A stretch of DNA of 64,000 nucleotides. Source: Oleiagrimonas soli (GTDB taxonomy: Bacteria > Pseudomonadota > Gammaproteobacteria > Xanthomonadales > Rhodanobacteraceae). Both the position numbers and the translations under genes were made by a program. The stretch spans positions 1,100,823-1,164,822 of the forward strand of contig NZ_KN196470.1 of assembly GCF_000761445.1 (NCBI RefSeq). Reading direction: 5' to 3'. Positions 17,610 through 25,242 of this stretch are shown here, in pieces; positions within the stretch are counted from its first letter, which is position 1; each line of letters starts with the position of its first letter. The notes under the pieces were generated by a model, which was given only the letters and a program-made list of their open reading frames with translations, had not been told where the DNA came from and did not search any database.

Positions 17610-18689
17610 ATGCCTTTCGTAGCACAACTGGAACCCGAAACCCTGGTGGAGCAGTTCATGCGCCATCCGCCGGAGCATTTCGCGGCGGACACGGTGGCGG
17701 GCGACGTGCCCGCCTTCATCGCGCCGTTCGATCTGCTGACCACGGCCGAGCCGGCGCTGCAACGACGCGTTCGGGGGCTGCCCGGCTACCGCTTTTGGTC
17801 GCGCTGGCTGCGTCCGCGCACGCGCTTCGTGGGCACCACGGTGACCGAATACGCCTGGCTGCCCGGCGCGGCCGATCCGCAGACACTGGCCGCCACGTTG
17901 CGGCAGGCGCACGGTCGGGAGTGCCCGTTCCTGATCGTGAAGGACATTCCGCAGGCCTCGCCGCTGCTGGATGCGGACGAGAATGCCTGGTGCGACGCTT
18001 TCGCCGAGGCCTGCGCGCAGCAGGGATTCGTGCTGCTGGAAGGGCAGGCGCTGGCCTGGGTGCCGATCGATTTCGCCGACGCCGACGAGTACCTCGCGCG
18101 GCTGTCGAAAGGTGCACGCAAGGATATCCGGCGCAAACTGCGTGCACGCGAGCAGCTGCAGGTAGAAGCCGTGGCGACCGGCGACGCGCGTTTTCGCGAT
18201 CCGCAGGTGCTGGCCGAATTCATGCAGCTGTACGAAGCCGTGTTCGCGCAGAGCGAGACGCACTTCGACCGTCTCACCGCGCCGTTCTTCCACGCCCTGT
18301 TCCAGGATCGGACGAGCGGCGGCATCGTGTTCGTGTATCGACGCGATGGACGGATGATCGGCTGGAATCTCTGCTACCGGCATCGGCACGCGCTGGTGGA
18401 CAAGTACGTGGGCTTCGCCTACCCGCAGGCGCGCGAATGCAACCTCTACGCGGTGAGCTGGATGCACAATCTCGAATACGCACGACAGCACGGACTCAAG
18501 CGCTACATCGCCGGCTGGACGGACCCGCAGGTGAAGGCGCACCTGGGCGCGCACATGACGTTCACGCGGCACGCGGTGCGTCCGCGCAACCCGTTGCTGC
18601 GCACGTTGCTGCAGCGGATTTCCGGTCACTTTGAAAGCGACCGTCGCTGGCACGAGGAGCAGGCCGCTCATGCGCCCGATCGTGCTTGA
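17610..18689 (+). CDS. FemAB/GNAT-like acyl- or aminoacyl-transferase
   Basis: A 359-residue protein whose C-terminal half resembles the GNAT/FemAB 'peptidogalycan biosynthesis' type: GARKDIRRKLRAREQLQVEA, then LAEFMQLYEAVFAQSETHFDRL, IVFVYRRDGRMIGWNLCYRH and DKYVGFAYPQARECNLYAVSW. Members transfer an acyl or aminoacyl group from ACP, CoA or tRNA to an amine. The N-terminal ~130 residues have no clear family. The ATG at 17610 gives a clean N-terminus; the frame is open further upstream into the ACP gene but not plausibly. Divergent from an ACP gene, it is a natural candidate to use the ACP-bound acyl chain. It overlaps the next gene by 20 bp. Confidence 0.7.
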   Translation: MPFVAQLEPETLVEQFMRHPPEHFAADTVAGDVPAFIAPFDLLTTAEPALQRRVRGLPGYRFWSRWLRPRTRFVGTTVTEYAWLPGAADPQTLAATLRQAHGRECPFLIVKDIPQASPLLDADENAWCDAFAEACAQQGFVLLEGQALAWVPIDFADADEYLARLSKGARKDIRRKLRAREQLQVEAVATGDARFRDPQVLAEFMQLYEAVFAQSETHFDRLTAPFFHALFQDRTSGGIVFVYRRDGRMIGWNLCYRHRHALVDKYVGFAYPQARECNLYAVSWMHNLEYARQHGLKRYIAGWTDPQVKAHLGAHMTFTRHAVRPRNPLLRTLLQRISGHFESDRRWHEEQAAHAPDRA

Positions 18690-19542
18690 TCTGGATGGTT
18701 CGGTGGACACGCTGGAGCGTGCCGTCGTGGTGCCGCTGGCGCACTGGTGCGACGATCTGCGCTTCGCCTGCAGTCAGCGCCGGCTGCGCGCCTTCGGCGA
18801 GCGCATGCGCGAACTGCTGCCGAACGAAGCGGGCACCGTGTTCACCGGCAGCGGCGACTTCCATCACCTGAGCGTGCCCCTGATCGAGCGCATCGCCGCG
18901 CAGCGCGGGCCGCTGGAGGTGGTGGTGTTCGACAACCACCCCGACAACATGCGCTTCGTCTTCGGCGTGCATTGCGGGTCGTGGGTGCACGACGTCGCCG
19001 CGCTGCCCAACGTGCTGCATGTGCATGTGGTCGGCATCACCTCGTCGGACATCGGTCCCATGCATGCCTGGGAGAACCGTCTGCGTCCGCTGCGTCGCGG
19101 TCGCCTGACCTATTGGTCGATCGGCGCGCGCACCGGCTGGGCGCGGGCGCTGGGCATGGGATCCGCGTTCCGCAATTTCGACGACGCACATGCGCTGCTG
19201 CAGGCCTTCCAGGCCGAGATGGCGCAACGCGACACGCCGATCTATCTGTCCATCGACAAGGACGTGCTGAGTCCCGAGGACGCGCGCACCAACTGGGACC
19301 AGGGCTGCATGCGCGAGGACGATCTGCACGCCGCGATCCGCGACCTGCGCGGTCGCATCGTGGGCAGCGACATCACCGGCGAGGTGTCGGTGGCGCGCTA
19401 TGCGCACTGGTGGAAGCGTGCGTTGTCCGCGCTGGATCGGCAGCCGTCGATCCCGGGCGCCGAGCTGCGCGCATGGCAGGCGCAGCAGCATGCGGTCAAT
19501 CGTCGGCTGTTGCGCACCATCGACACCGCGCGGCGGGCGTGA
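18670..19542 (+). CDS. Arginase/ureohydrolase-fold protein
   Basis: A 290-residue protein carrying the binuclear manganese ligand set of the arginase family: His in TGSGDFHHLS (residues 60-68), Asp88-x-His90-x-Asp92 (VVVFDNHPDNM) and Asp196-x-Asp198 (YLSIDKDVLSPEDA). The usual GGDHS is changed to SGDFHH, so it is a divergent member and could act on a guanidino, formimidoyl or acyl-amide substrate rather than arginine. It overlaps the FemAB-like gene by 20 bp and ends 7 bp from the convergent aminotransferase gene. Confidence 0.75.
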   Translation: MRPIVLDLDGSVDTLERAVVVPLAHWCDDLRFACSQRRLRAFGERMRELLPNEAGTVFTGSGDFHHLSVPLIERIAAQRGPLEVVVFDNHPDNMRFVFGVHCGSWVHDVAALPNVLHVHVVGITSSDIGPMHAWENRLRPLRRGRLTYWSIGARTGWARALGMGSAFRNFDDAHALLQAFQAEMAQRDTPIYLSIDKDVLSPEDARTNWDQGCMREDDLHAAIRDLRGRIVGSDITGEVSVARYAHWWKRALSALDRQPSIPGAELRAWQAQQHAVNRRLLRTIDTARRA

Positions 19543-19549
19543 GGCGCGC

Positions 19550-20773
19550 TCAGTCGCGCTGTGCGGTCACCGTCTCCAGCGTTTTCACGATGCGCTCGAA
19601 CGCATCGTCCCGCAACCAAGGACTGTTGCTGACGGTGAAACTGCGCGCCGCGAAGTCGCGCGCTTGCGGGCAGTCGTCGTCGGGCAGGATCGCGCGCAGG
19701 TCCGGGTAGTCCGACAGGGCGTGGATGAACAGCCGGCTGACGCCGAGTCCGGCCGTCCACAGCGCACGCATGACGGCATCGCGCATCGCTGCGGTTTCGC
19801 ACACGAGCAGGAAGAACGGCCAGGTGCCGTGTGCGCCCGAGGCATCGTCGAGTACGCGCAGTCCGGGGATCGCGGCCAGTCGCGGCAGACGCCGCATCGC
19901 CTGTGCTCGGGTCTGTTCGAGAAAGGCCGGCAGACGCGCCGCCGCGCGGGTGGCCACGGCCTGTCGCCAGCGGCCCAGCCGGTGCAGCGGGATGCGCATC
20001 GAAAAGCGGTCGCCGACCGCGCCGACCGGATCGTCGCGGCGCAGCGCGCGTCGCAAGGGTGCGCCGTAGGCCAGGCGCAGGCCGCGCGGTCGATAGAGCG
20101 CCCAGTAGCCGAGTAGCTCCAGGCTGCGGCGCAGCTCCCAGCCCGCGCGCACGGGCAGTTCGCGCTGCGCGGTTTCCCGCAGGGCTTCGCGCGTCTGCGG
20201 CGTGCGTGCGACCAGCAGGCCGCCTTCGTAGGTGCTCAAGCCCTTGCCCGCGGCCAGACTGAACAGGCCGATGTCGCCGGCCAGGCCGCTGGGCGTGCCG
20301 TCGGCATGGCGCGCGCCCAGGGATTGCGCGGCATCCTCGATCACGGTTGCGCCGGCGGCGAGGGCCATGTCGCAGACCGTGCCGAGGTCGACCGGGCGTC
20401 CGCCCAGATGCGCCGGTATCACGGCCAGCGTCTGCGGTCCGAGTTGCGCATGTAGCGCGTCGGGATCCATCGCGAAGTGACCGGGCTGCGTGTCGCACAG
20501 GCGCAGGCGCAAGCCGCAGTGCGCGACGGCGATGGCGACCAGCGGACAGGTGTAGGCGGGCACGATCACTTCGCGTCGCTCGCTGCGCTGCGCGAGCATG
20601 CGCAGGGCGACGACCAGCGCCGCCGTGCCCGAGCAGGTGAGCAACGCGTCCTCGCAGCCGCTGTACGGCGCGAGGACCTGCGCCAGCGCGGGCTGGCCGC
20701 CGCGGAGATCGCCGAGCCGCAAGGGCAGGCCGGCCGTGGGCGGTATCTCGCGGGCGTCAGTCTTCCGCCGCAT
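19550..20773 (-). CDS. DegT/DnrJ/EryC1/StrS-type aminotransferase
   Basis: A 407-residue PLP aminotransferase of the sugar aminotransferase superfamily (ArnB/RfbE-like). Landmarks: LLTCSGTAALVVALRML, EVIVPAYTCPLVAIAVA, TVIEDAAQSLGARH, and FSLAAGKGLSTYEGG with the PLP lysine Lys177. These enzymes usually aminate a nucleotide-linked keto-sugar or other keto substrate. It is the last gene of a four-gene operon (hydrolase, two SMR proteins, aminotransferase) and overlaps the preceding SMR gene by 17 bp, linking amination with membrane export of the product. Confidence 0.85.
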   Translation of the reverse strand: MRRKTDAREIPPTAGLPLRLGDLRGGQPALAQVLAPYSGCEDALLTCSGTAALVVALRMLAQRSERREVIVPAYTCPLVAIAVAHCGLRLRLCDTQPGHFAMDPDALHAQLGPQTLAVIPAHLGGRPVDLGTVCDMALAAGATVIEDAAQSLGARHADGTPSGLAGDIGLFSLAAGKGLSTYEGGLLVARTPQTREALRETAQRELPVRAGWELRRSLELLGYWALYRPRGLRLAYGAPLRRALRRDDPVGAVGDRFSMRIPLHRLGRWRQAVATRAAARLPAFLEQTRAQAMRRLPRLAAIPGLRVLDDASGAHGTWPFFLLVCETAAMRDAVMRALWTAGLGVSRLFIHALSDYPDLRAILPDDDCPQARDFAARSFTVSNSPWLRDDAFERIVKTLETVTAQRD

Positions 20774-21137
20774 CGCCTTCGCCCTGCGCGAGGCAGAGGA
20801 TGCCGGCGACGATGATGACGGCGCCGATCGCCTGCAGGAGACCGATGCGCTCGCCGAAGATCGGCACGGCGAGCAGCAGGCCGGTGACCACTTCCAGATG
20901 CGACGCGGCGAAGGCCGGACCGATCGGCGCATGCTTGAGCAGCGTCATCCAGGTGAAGAACGCGCCGACGTAGCCCGCGATCGCGCCGTATACCCACGGT
21001 CCGCTGAACAGGCGCAGCAGCCAGGCGGCGTCGGCCTGCAGCGGCAACGCGTGCATGCCGGCCAGCTTGAAACTGATCTGCGCCAGCGTGTCAAAGGCCA
21101 GCAGGGCGCCGAAACCGATCACGTAGAAGCGCTTCAC
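20757..21137 (-). CDS. SMR/EmrE-like small membrane transporter, second subunit
   Basis: A 126-residue protein with four hydrophobic helices of the small multidrug resistance / ArnE-ArnF type: YVIGFGALLAFDTLAQISFKLAG (helix 1 lacking the EmrE Glu14), VYGAIAGYVGAFFTWMTLL, PAFAASHLEVVTGLLLAVPIFGERI and GAVIIVAGILCLAQGE. It starts with GTG in a GTGA overlap with the preceding SMR gene, as for obligate heterodimers. It may flip an amino-modified lipid made by neighbouring enzymes, as ArnEF flips aminoarabinosyl-undecaprenyl phosphate. Confidence 0.82.
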   Translation of the reverse strand: MKRFYVIGFGALLAFDTLAQISFKLAGMHALPLQADAAWLLRLFSGPWVYGAIAGYVGAFFTWMTLLKHAPIGPAFAASHLEVVTGLLLAVPIFGERIGLLQAIGAVIIVAGILCLAQGEGDAAED

Positions 21138-21493
21138 AGCCCGGCTCCGACCAGCGCCACGCCGATGGTGATGAGCAGGATGCCGGTCACGCGCATGCGC
21201 GTCAGCCGTTCGCCGAACAGCCATCGACCGGCGAGCATGATCGCGACGATGTTGATGCATCCAAGCAGCAGGCCGCGGCCCAGCGGCACCAGGGTCAGGA
21301 AGGCGATCCAGGCGAGGAACTCGAACACGTAGCAGGCGCCGCCGAGCCACAGCCACGGGCGCGCCAGCATGTGCTTCCAGCGGGCCAGGCCGTCGCCGGC
21401 CTCGGGATCGCCGGCGGCGGCCTTGAAGGACAGCTGGCCGACGGTGTCGAACACCACCGTCAGCAGCCACAGCGCGAAGACGTGCGTGGACAT
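21134..21493 (-). CDS. SMR/EmrE-like small membrane transporter, first subunit
   Basis: A 119-residue four-helix protein: HVFALWLLTVVFDTVGQLSF, LWLGGACYVFEFLAWIAFL, PLGRGLLLGCINIVAIMLAG and TGILLITIGVALVGAGL. The pattern FDTVGQLSFKAA is like the EmrE/ArnE superfamily start, and the paired, translationally coupled second copy suggests an antiparallel heterodimer. It begins 14 bp after the alpha/beta hydrolase stop. Confidence 0.82.
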   Translation of the reverse strand: MSTHVFALWLLTVVFDTVGQLSFKAAAGDPEAGDGLARWKHMLARPWLWLGGACYVFEFLAWIAFLTLVPLGRGLLLGCINIVAIMLAGRWLFGERLTRMRVTGILLITIGVALVGAGL

Positions 21494-21507
21494 CGGCGCC
21501 TCGGCGA

Positions 21508-22350
21508 TCAGGCCACGCTCGCCAGCGGCAGCGGTTCGCTGCCGGCATGGCGGGCGAAGAACGCGCCCAGGCGGGCGTGCAGCAGGCGTCGTTGCCGGTC
21601 GATGGTGATCATGTGGTAGCTGTCGTCCAGCGGCAGCATTTCCACCGGGCCGGACACGCGCCGTTCGACCAGACGCGCATTCGACTTCAGGCTGGCGACG
21701 TCGTCCTCGGTGGCGTGGGCGATGAAGCACGGCGCGACGACATCGGGCAGTCGTCGCCGCGTGCGCGCGGCCAGTGTGTACATGTCGGCCAGCGCGTGCC
21801 AGGGATTGCCGGGCAGACCCGCGGCCGCGCTGTCGCCGCCGAGCATGGCCGCGCTGACGGTGGCGCGGATGCGCTCGTCGCGCAGGCCGTAGGGCGGCTG
21901 TTCCATGAAGCTGCGATGGCGGCCGATGCCGAGCCGTTTCAGCAGCGGCAGCAGGAAGGACAGGCGGCCGAGGCGGGGAATGCTCCAGCCGTCGTAGCGG
22001 AACGTGGCGCCGAGGACGCCCACGCCATGCACGCGGTTGGGGCGGTCGGCGGCCAGCAGCAGCGCAAGTAACGCGCCCATCGACAGGCCGGCCACGAACA
22101 CGCGCGAGCAGCGTTGTTCCAGCGCGTCGGCCGCGGCCTGCACGCTGGCGTACCAGTCCTTCCAGTCGGTGGCGAGCAAGTCATTGTCGTCGCCACAATG
22201 GCCGGCCAGCTGCATGCCGTGCACGGTGAAGCCCGCGCGGTGCAAGCCCTTGCCGAGCAGGCGCATCTCGGCCGGCGTGCCGGTCAGGCCGTGGATCAGC
22301 AGCACCCCGTGGGGTCCGCCCTCGAACTGGAAGTCGACCTTTTCGATCAT
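21508..22350 (-). CDS. Alpha/beta hydrolase (carboxylesterase/lysophospholipase type)
   Basis: A 280-residue cytosolic alpha/beta hydrolase. The oxyanion region is GVLLIHGLTGTPAEMRLLG, the nucleophile elbow FVAGLSMGALLALLLA (Ser), and the late catalytic acid and base lie in CFIAHATEDDVASLKSN and DDSYHMITID (His). It resembles the Est30/monoacylglycerol lipase group. The ATG at 22350 follows a GGAGG-like sequence less clearly than expected. It is the first gene of the four-gene operon ending in the DegT aminotransferase, so a thioesterase or deacylase role in that pathway is possible. Confidence 0.82.
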   Translation of the reverse strand: MIEKVDFQFEGGPHGVLLIHGLTGTPAEMRLLGKGLHRAGFTVHGMQLAGHCGDDNDLLATDWKDWYASVQAAADALEQRCSRVFVAGLSMGALLALLLAADRPNRVHGVGVLGATFRYDGWSIPRLGRLSFLLPLLKRLGIGRHRSFMEQPPYGLRDERIRATVSAAMLGGDSAAAGLPGNPWHALADMYTLAARTRRRLPDVVAPCFIAHATEDDVASLKSNARLVERRVSGPVEMLPLDDSYHMITIDRQRRLLHARLGAFFARHAGSEPLPLASVA

Positions 22351-22437
22351 GGAGGTTTCGCGAACGGAGGAGAAAGGCGCACAGTGCCGCACCGAGGCTG
22401 GCATGCGGCGGTTTCGGCAACCTTTCAGGGCGTGGGG

Positions 22438-23370
22438 TCAGGGCGTGCGGGACGACGTCGCGTCGGGCAGGAACCGCACCAGGACGCGTTGACCGATGCG
22501 GCGCGCGACGGGTTTGTCGAAACGCAGCAGGCAGCGCACGGTGCGGGCGTGGCCGTGCTGAGCCGCGTCGTCGTCCAGGCGCGAGGCCTCGAACACCTGA
22601 CCGACCTCGATCACGCGGGCGCGGCCCAGCGACTGCGCGCTGTCGTCGTCGAGCACGACTTCGGCTTGCATGCCGGCGTGCACGCGGTCGGCGAAGGCGC
22701 TGTCGAGCTCGGCCATGACGATGCGCGGCGCATCCGGCAGCAATTGGAACAGCGGTCCGGACTGCGGCGATACCGTCTCGCCCGGCTGCGTGTCGACATC
22801 GACGATTTCGGCATCGCGCGGCGCATACAAGGTATGCAGTTGCAATGCGCGTTCGGCCTGCTGCACATGCCCCTTCGCCACGTCGACGGCGGCGTGCGCG
22901 GCTTCGAGGTGCGCGTTCAGTTCGGCGACGCGGTCGGCGGCGTCGGTGGCGTGTTGTCCGGAGTCCGCGCCGGCCGCCGCGGCCTTGGCCATGGTGTTCG
23001 CCAGCCGCTTGGCGGCGGTCAGTTGCGCGGCGGTCAGTTTCTCCTGCGCGCGCGCCTGCTCCAGCGAGCCACGAGCCACGGTGACGGCGGCGCGCGCATC
23101 CTCGTCGTGCAGGGTCGCGAGCGTCTGCCCACGCTTGACGTGATCGCCAATGTGCACGTCGACGCGGTCCACCACGCCGGCGACGGAAGCGTCCATGGAC
23201 AGCAGACCGGCCTCGACATCGACCTTGCCGCGGGCCACTGCCACGTAGCGAGCGGCCGGCGCTGCGGTGTGCGTCGGCGTCGCGGCGTCCGGAGACGCCT
23301 TCGAGCAGCCGGCAAGCGCGCCGAGCGCGCATGCGATCAGGGTCGGCAAAAGAATCTGCGATCGAATCAT
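22438..23370 (-). CDS. Periplasmic adaptor (HlyD/MFP) lipoprotein of an ABC exporter
   Basis: A 310-residue membrane-fusion protein with a lipobox (ACALGALAGC, Cys22). The order is lipoyl-half (VAGVVDRVDVHIGDHVKRGQ), an alpha-hairpin rich in Ala (about residues 95-175), the second lipoyl half (LYAPRDAEIVDVDTQPGETV) and a beta-barrel. It links the inner-membrane ABC permease to the outer-membrane factor. It is the last gene of the operon and overlaps the ATPase gene by ATGA. Confidence 0.88.
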   Translation of the reverse strand: MIRSQILLPTLIACALGALAGCSKASPDAATPTHTAAPAARYVAVARGKVDVEAGLLSMDASVAGVVDRVDVHIGDHVKRGQTLATLHDEDARAAVTVARGSLEQARAQEKLTAAQLTAAKRLANTMAKAAAAGADSGQHATDAADRVAELNAHLEAAHAAVDVAKGHVQQAERALQLHTLYAPRDAEIVDVDTQPGETVSPQSGPLFQLLPDAPRIVMAELDSAFADRVHAGMQAEVVLDDDSAQSLGRARVIEVGQVFEASRLDDDAAQHGHARTVRCLLRFDKPVARRIGQRVLVRFLPDATSSRTP

Positions 23371-24104
23371 CGGGACGTTCCAGTGGGTTTGGCGACGACC
23401 TTGGGCGGCGTGCGCCGATCTTCCAGAATACGGCCGTCTTCCATGGTGAGCAGGCGATCGGCGTGGCCGATCAGGCGCGGATCGTGGCTGACGCAGAGCA
23501 CGGTGGTGCCGTGGTGCCGCGCAATGCGATGCAACATGTCGATGACCATCTGCCCGTTGGCGGCGTCGAGCGAGCTGGTCGGTTCGTCGGCGAACAGCAG
23601 CGCCGGCTCCTTGGCCAGTGCGCGGGCGATGGCGACGCGCTGCTTCTCGCCGCCGGAGAGTTCGGCCGGGCGCAGATGCATGCGCGACTGCAGGCCGACT
23701 TCGATCAGCGCGGCCTCGGCGCGCTCGCGCGCGGTGTCGCGTTTCAGGCCGAGGTAGCCCAGCGGCAGCGCGACCTGCTCGTAGGCGGTCAGCGCGGGAA
23801 ACAGGTTGAAACCCTGGAACACGAAACCGGTGTGCAGCAGTCGGAAGCGTTCCAGCGCGCGTTTGTCGAGGCCGTCGAGCGGCTGGCCCAGCGCGCTGAC
23901 CTGTCCGGCGTCGGCCGGCTGCAGTCCGCTGAGGATCGACAGCAGCGTGCTCTTGCCGCAGCCCGAGGGGCCGCAGATCAGGGTCAGTTCGCCGGCATCG
24001 ACGCTCAGCGAGAGACCGTCGAGTACGGTCGAAACGATGCGCCCGGCACGGAACGACTTGTGCACGTCGCGTGCTTCCAGCGCGGGTGTGGCGGAGACGT
24101 TCAT
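23367..24104 (-). CDS. ABC exporter ATPase (MacB/LolD/DevA type)
   Basis: A 245-residue nucleotide-binding subunit: Walker A GPSGCGKST, Q-loop FVFQGFNLFPALTAYEQVALP, signature LSGGEKQRVAIARALAKEP, Walker B LLFADEPTSSLD. The LFPALTAYEQV region and LDxxNGQ sequence match the MacB/LolD/DevA family that drives FtsX-like permeases. It lies 4 bp downstream of the permease gene. Confidence 0.93.
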   Translation of the reverse strand: MNVSATPALEARDVHKSFRAGRIVSTVLDGLSLSVDAGELTLICGPSGCGKSTLLSILSGLQPADAGQVSALGQPLDGLDKRALERFRLLHTGFVFQGFNLFPALTAYEQVALPLGYLGLKRDTARERAEAALIEVGLQSRMHLRPAELSGGEKQRVAIARALAKEPALLFADEPTSSLDAANGQMVIDMLHRIARHHGTTVLCVSHDPRLIGHADRLLTMEDGRILEDRRTPPKVVAKPTGTSR

Positions 24105-24108
24105 CCGT

Positions 24109-25242
24109 TCACCTCAGCAACGTCGCTGGATCGGCGCGGCGCAGGCTGCGCATCGAACCGAGGCCGGACACCAGGGCCAGCGCCAGCACCAGGATCACGC
24201 AGGCCAGGGTCACCGGTGCATTGAGCACGACCGGCACGTCTTCGCGGCGCGCCAGCGCGATCAGCACGCCGCCGAGCAGCGCCGCGCCGCCCAGGCCGAG
24301 TGCGCCCACCCAGAGGGCCTCTTCGAGAATCACCCAGCGCAGCGCGCGCACGCCCACGCCGAGCGCATTGAGCGTGGCGTATTCGCGGATCGAGCCGACC
24401 ACGGCCGCCGCCAGCGCCTGACTGGTGATGACCGCGCCGACCAGAAACACGATGCCGGCCAGGAACAGCACGCCGGCGCCGGCGCCGGTGTCGAACAGCC
24501 AGAACAGCATGGTGCGGCGCGCGAAGCGTTGCGCCGTCCATACGCGATAGGGGCCGAAGCCGTGGTTGCCGTTGAGCGTCTGGGCCACTTTTGCGGCTTG
24601 GGCCGGATCGTGCAGGCGGGCGACCAGATAGGTCGGACGGCCGGCGTCGCTCGGATCGTTGTCGAGCCGACGCGCCGTGTCCAGCGAGGCGACTACATTG
24701 ACGCCGCCCAGCGCGCGCAGGCCGCTGGCGACGCCGACCACGAGCACACGATGACCGTTGATACTGGCGCTGCCGCCGATGCCGACGCCGAGTTTGGACA
24801 GGTCGGCGCGGTCGACGATCACGGCGTCGGGTTCGCGCAGGCGCGCGCGCAGATTCGGCGCCAGCGCGTGCGCGAACATCAGGCCGTTGGGGCCCGGGTC
24901 GATGCCCGACACGAACACCGATACGCCGCCGGTGCCGCCGCCGCGCCAGTCGCCGTCGACCCACAGGAACGGCTCGACGCGTTCCACCTCGGGATTCATG
25001 TACAGCAGCGACGCCACGTCGGGCGAGATCGCGCGCCCCTGGTCGACGCTCTGGGTGCCGGGATAGCCGACCCACAGATCGGCGCTGGAGCCGGTGATGT
25101 AGACCGCCGCGCCGCCGAAGATGCCGAGCACCAGCGCGGCCTGCAGCAGCTGCAGCAGACCGGCGAAGCCCACGGCCAGCACGGCGGGCAGGAAACGCCG
25201 CCACTCGTAGAGCAGGGTCTTGCGCGCCAGCGACACCATCAC
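24109..25242 (-). CDS. FtsX/DevC-like ABC permease
   Basis: A 377-residue inner-membrane protein with one N-terminal helix (AVLAVGFAGLLQLLQAALVLGIFGG), a large periplasmic domain (about residues 50-235) and three C-terminal helices (AGVLFLAGIVFLVGAVITSQ; WVILEEALWVGALGLGGAAL; ACVILVLALALVSGLGSM), the MacB/DevC topology. The start at 25242 forms an ATGA overlap with the outer-membrane factor gene; Met2 is an alternative. These exporters extrude a substrate taken from the periplasm or inner membrane. Confidence 0.88.
   Translation of the reverse strand: MMVSLARKTLLYEWRRFLPAVLAVGFAGLLQLLQAALVLGIFGGAAVYITGSSADLWVGYPGTQSVDQGRAISPDVASLLYMNPEVERVEPFLWVDGDWRGGGTGGVSVFVSGIDPGPNGLMFAHALAPNLRARLREPDAVIVDRADLSKLGVGIGGSASINGHRVLVVGVASGLRALGGVNVVASLDTARRLDNDPSDAGRPTYLVARLHDPAQAAKVAQTLNGNHGFGPYRVWTAQRFARRTMLFWLFDTGAGAGVLFLAGIVFLVGAVITSQALAAAVVGSIREYATLNALGVGVRALRWVILEEALWVGALGLGGAALLGGVLIALARREDVPVVLNAPVTLACVILVLALALVSGLGSMRSLRRADPATLLR

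Noticed and set aside
18670-19542. Arginase with a role in arginine breakdown
   Set aside because: The metal ligands fit the fold, but substrate motifs and the gene context do not support a catabolic arginase, so only the fold is assigned.
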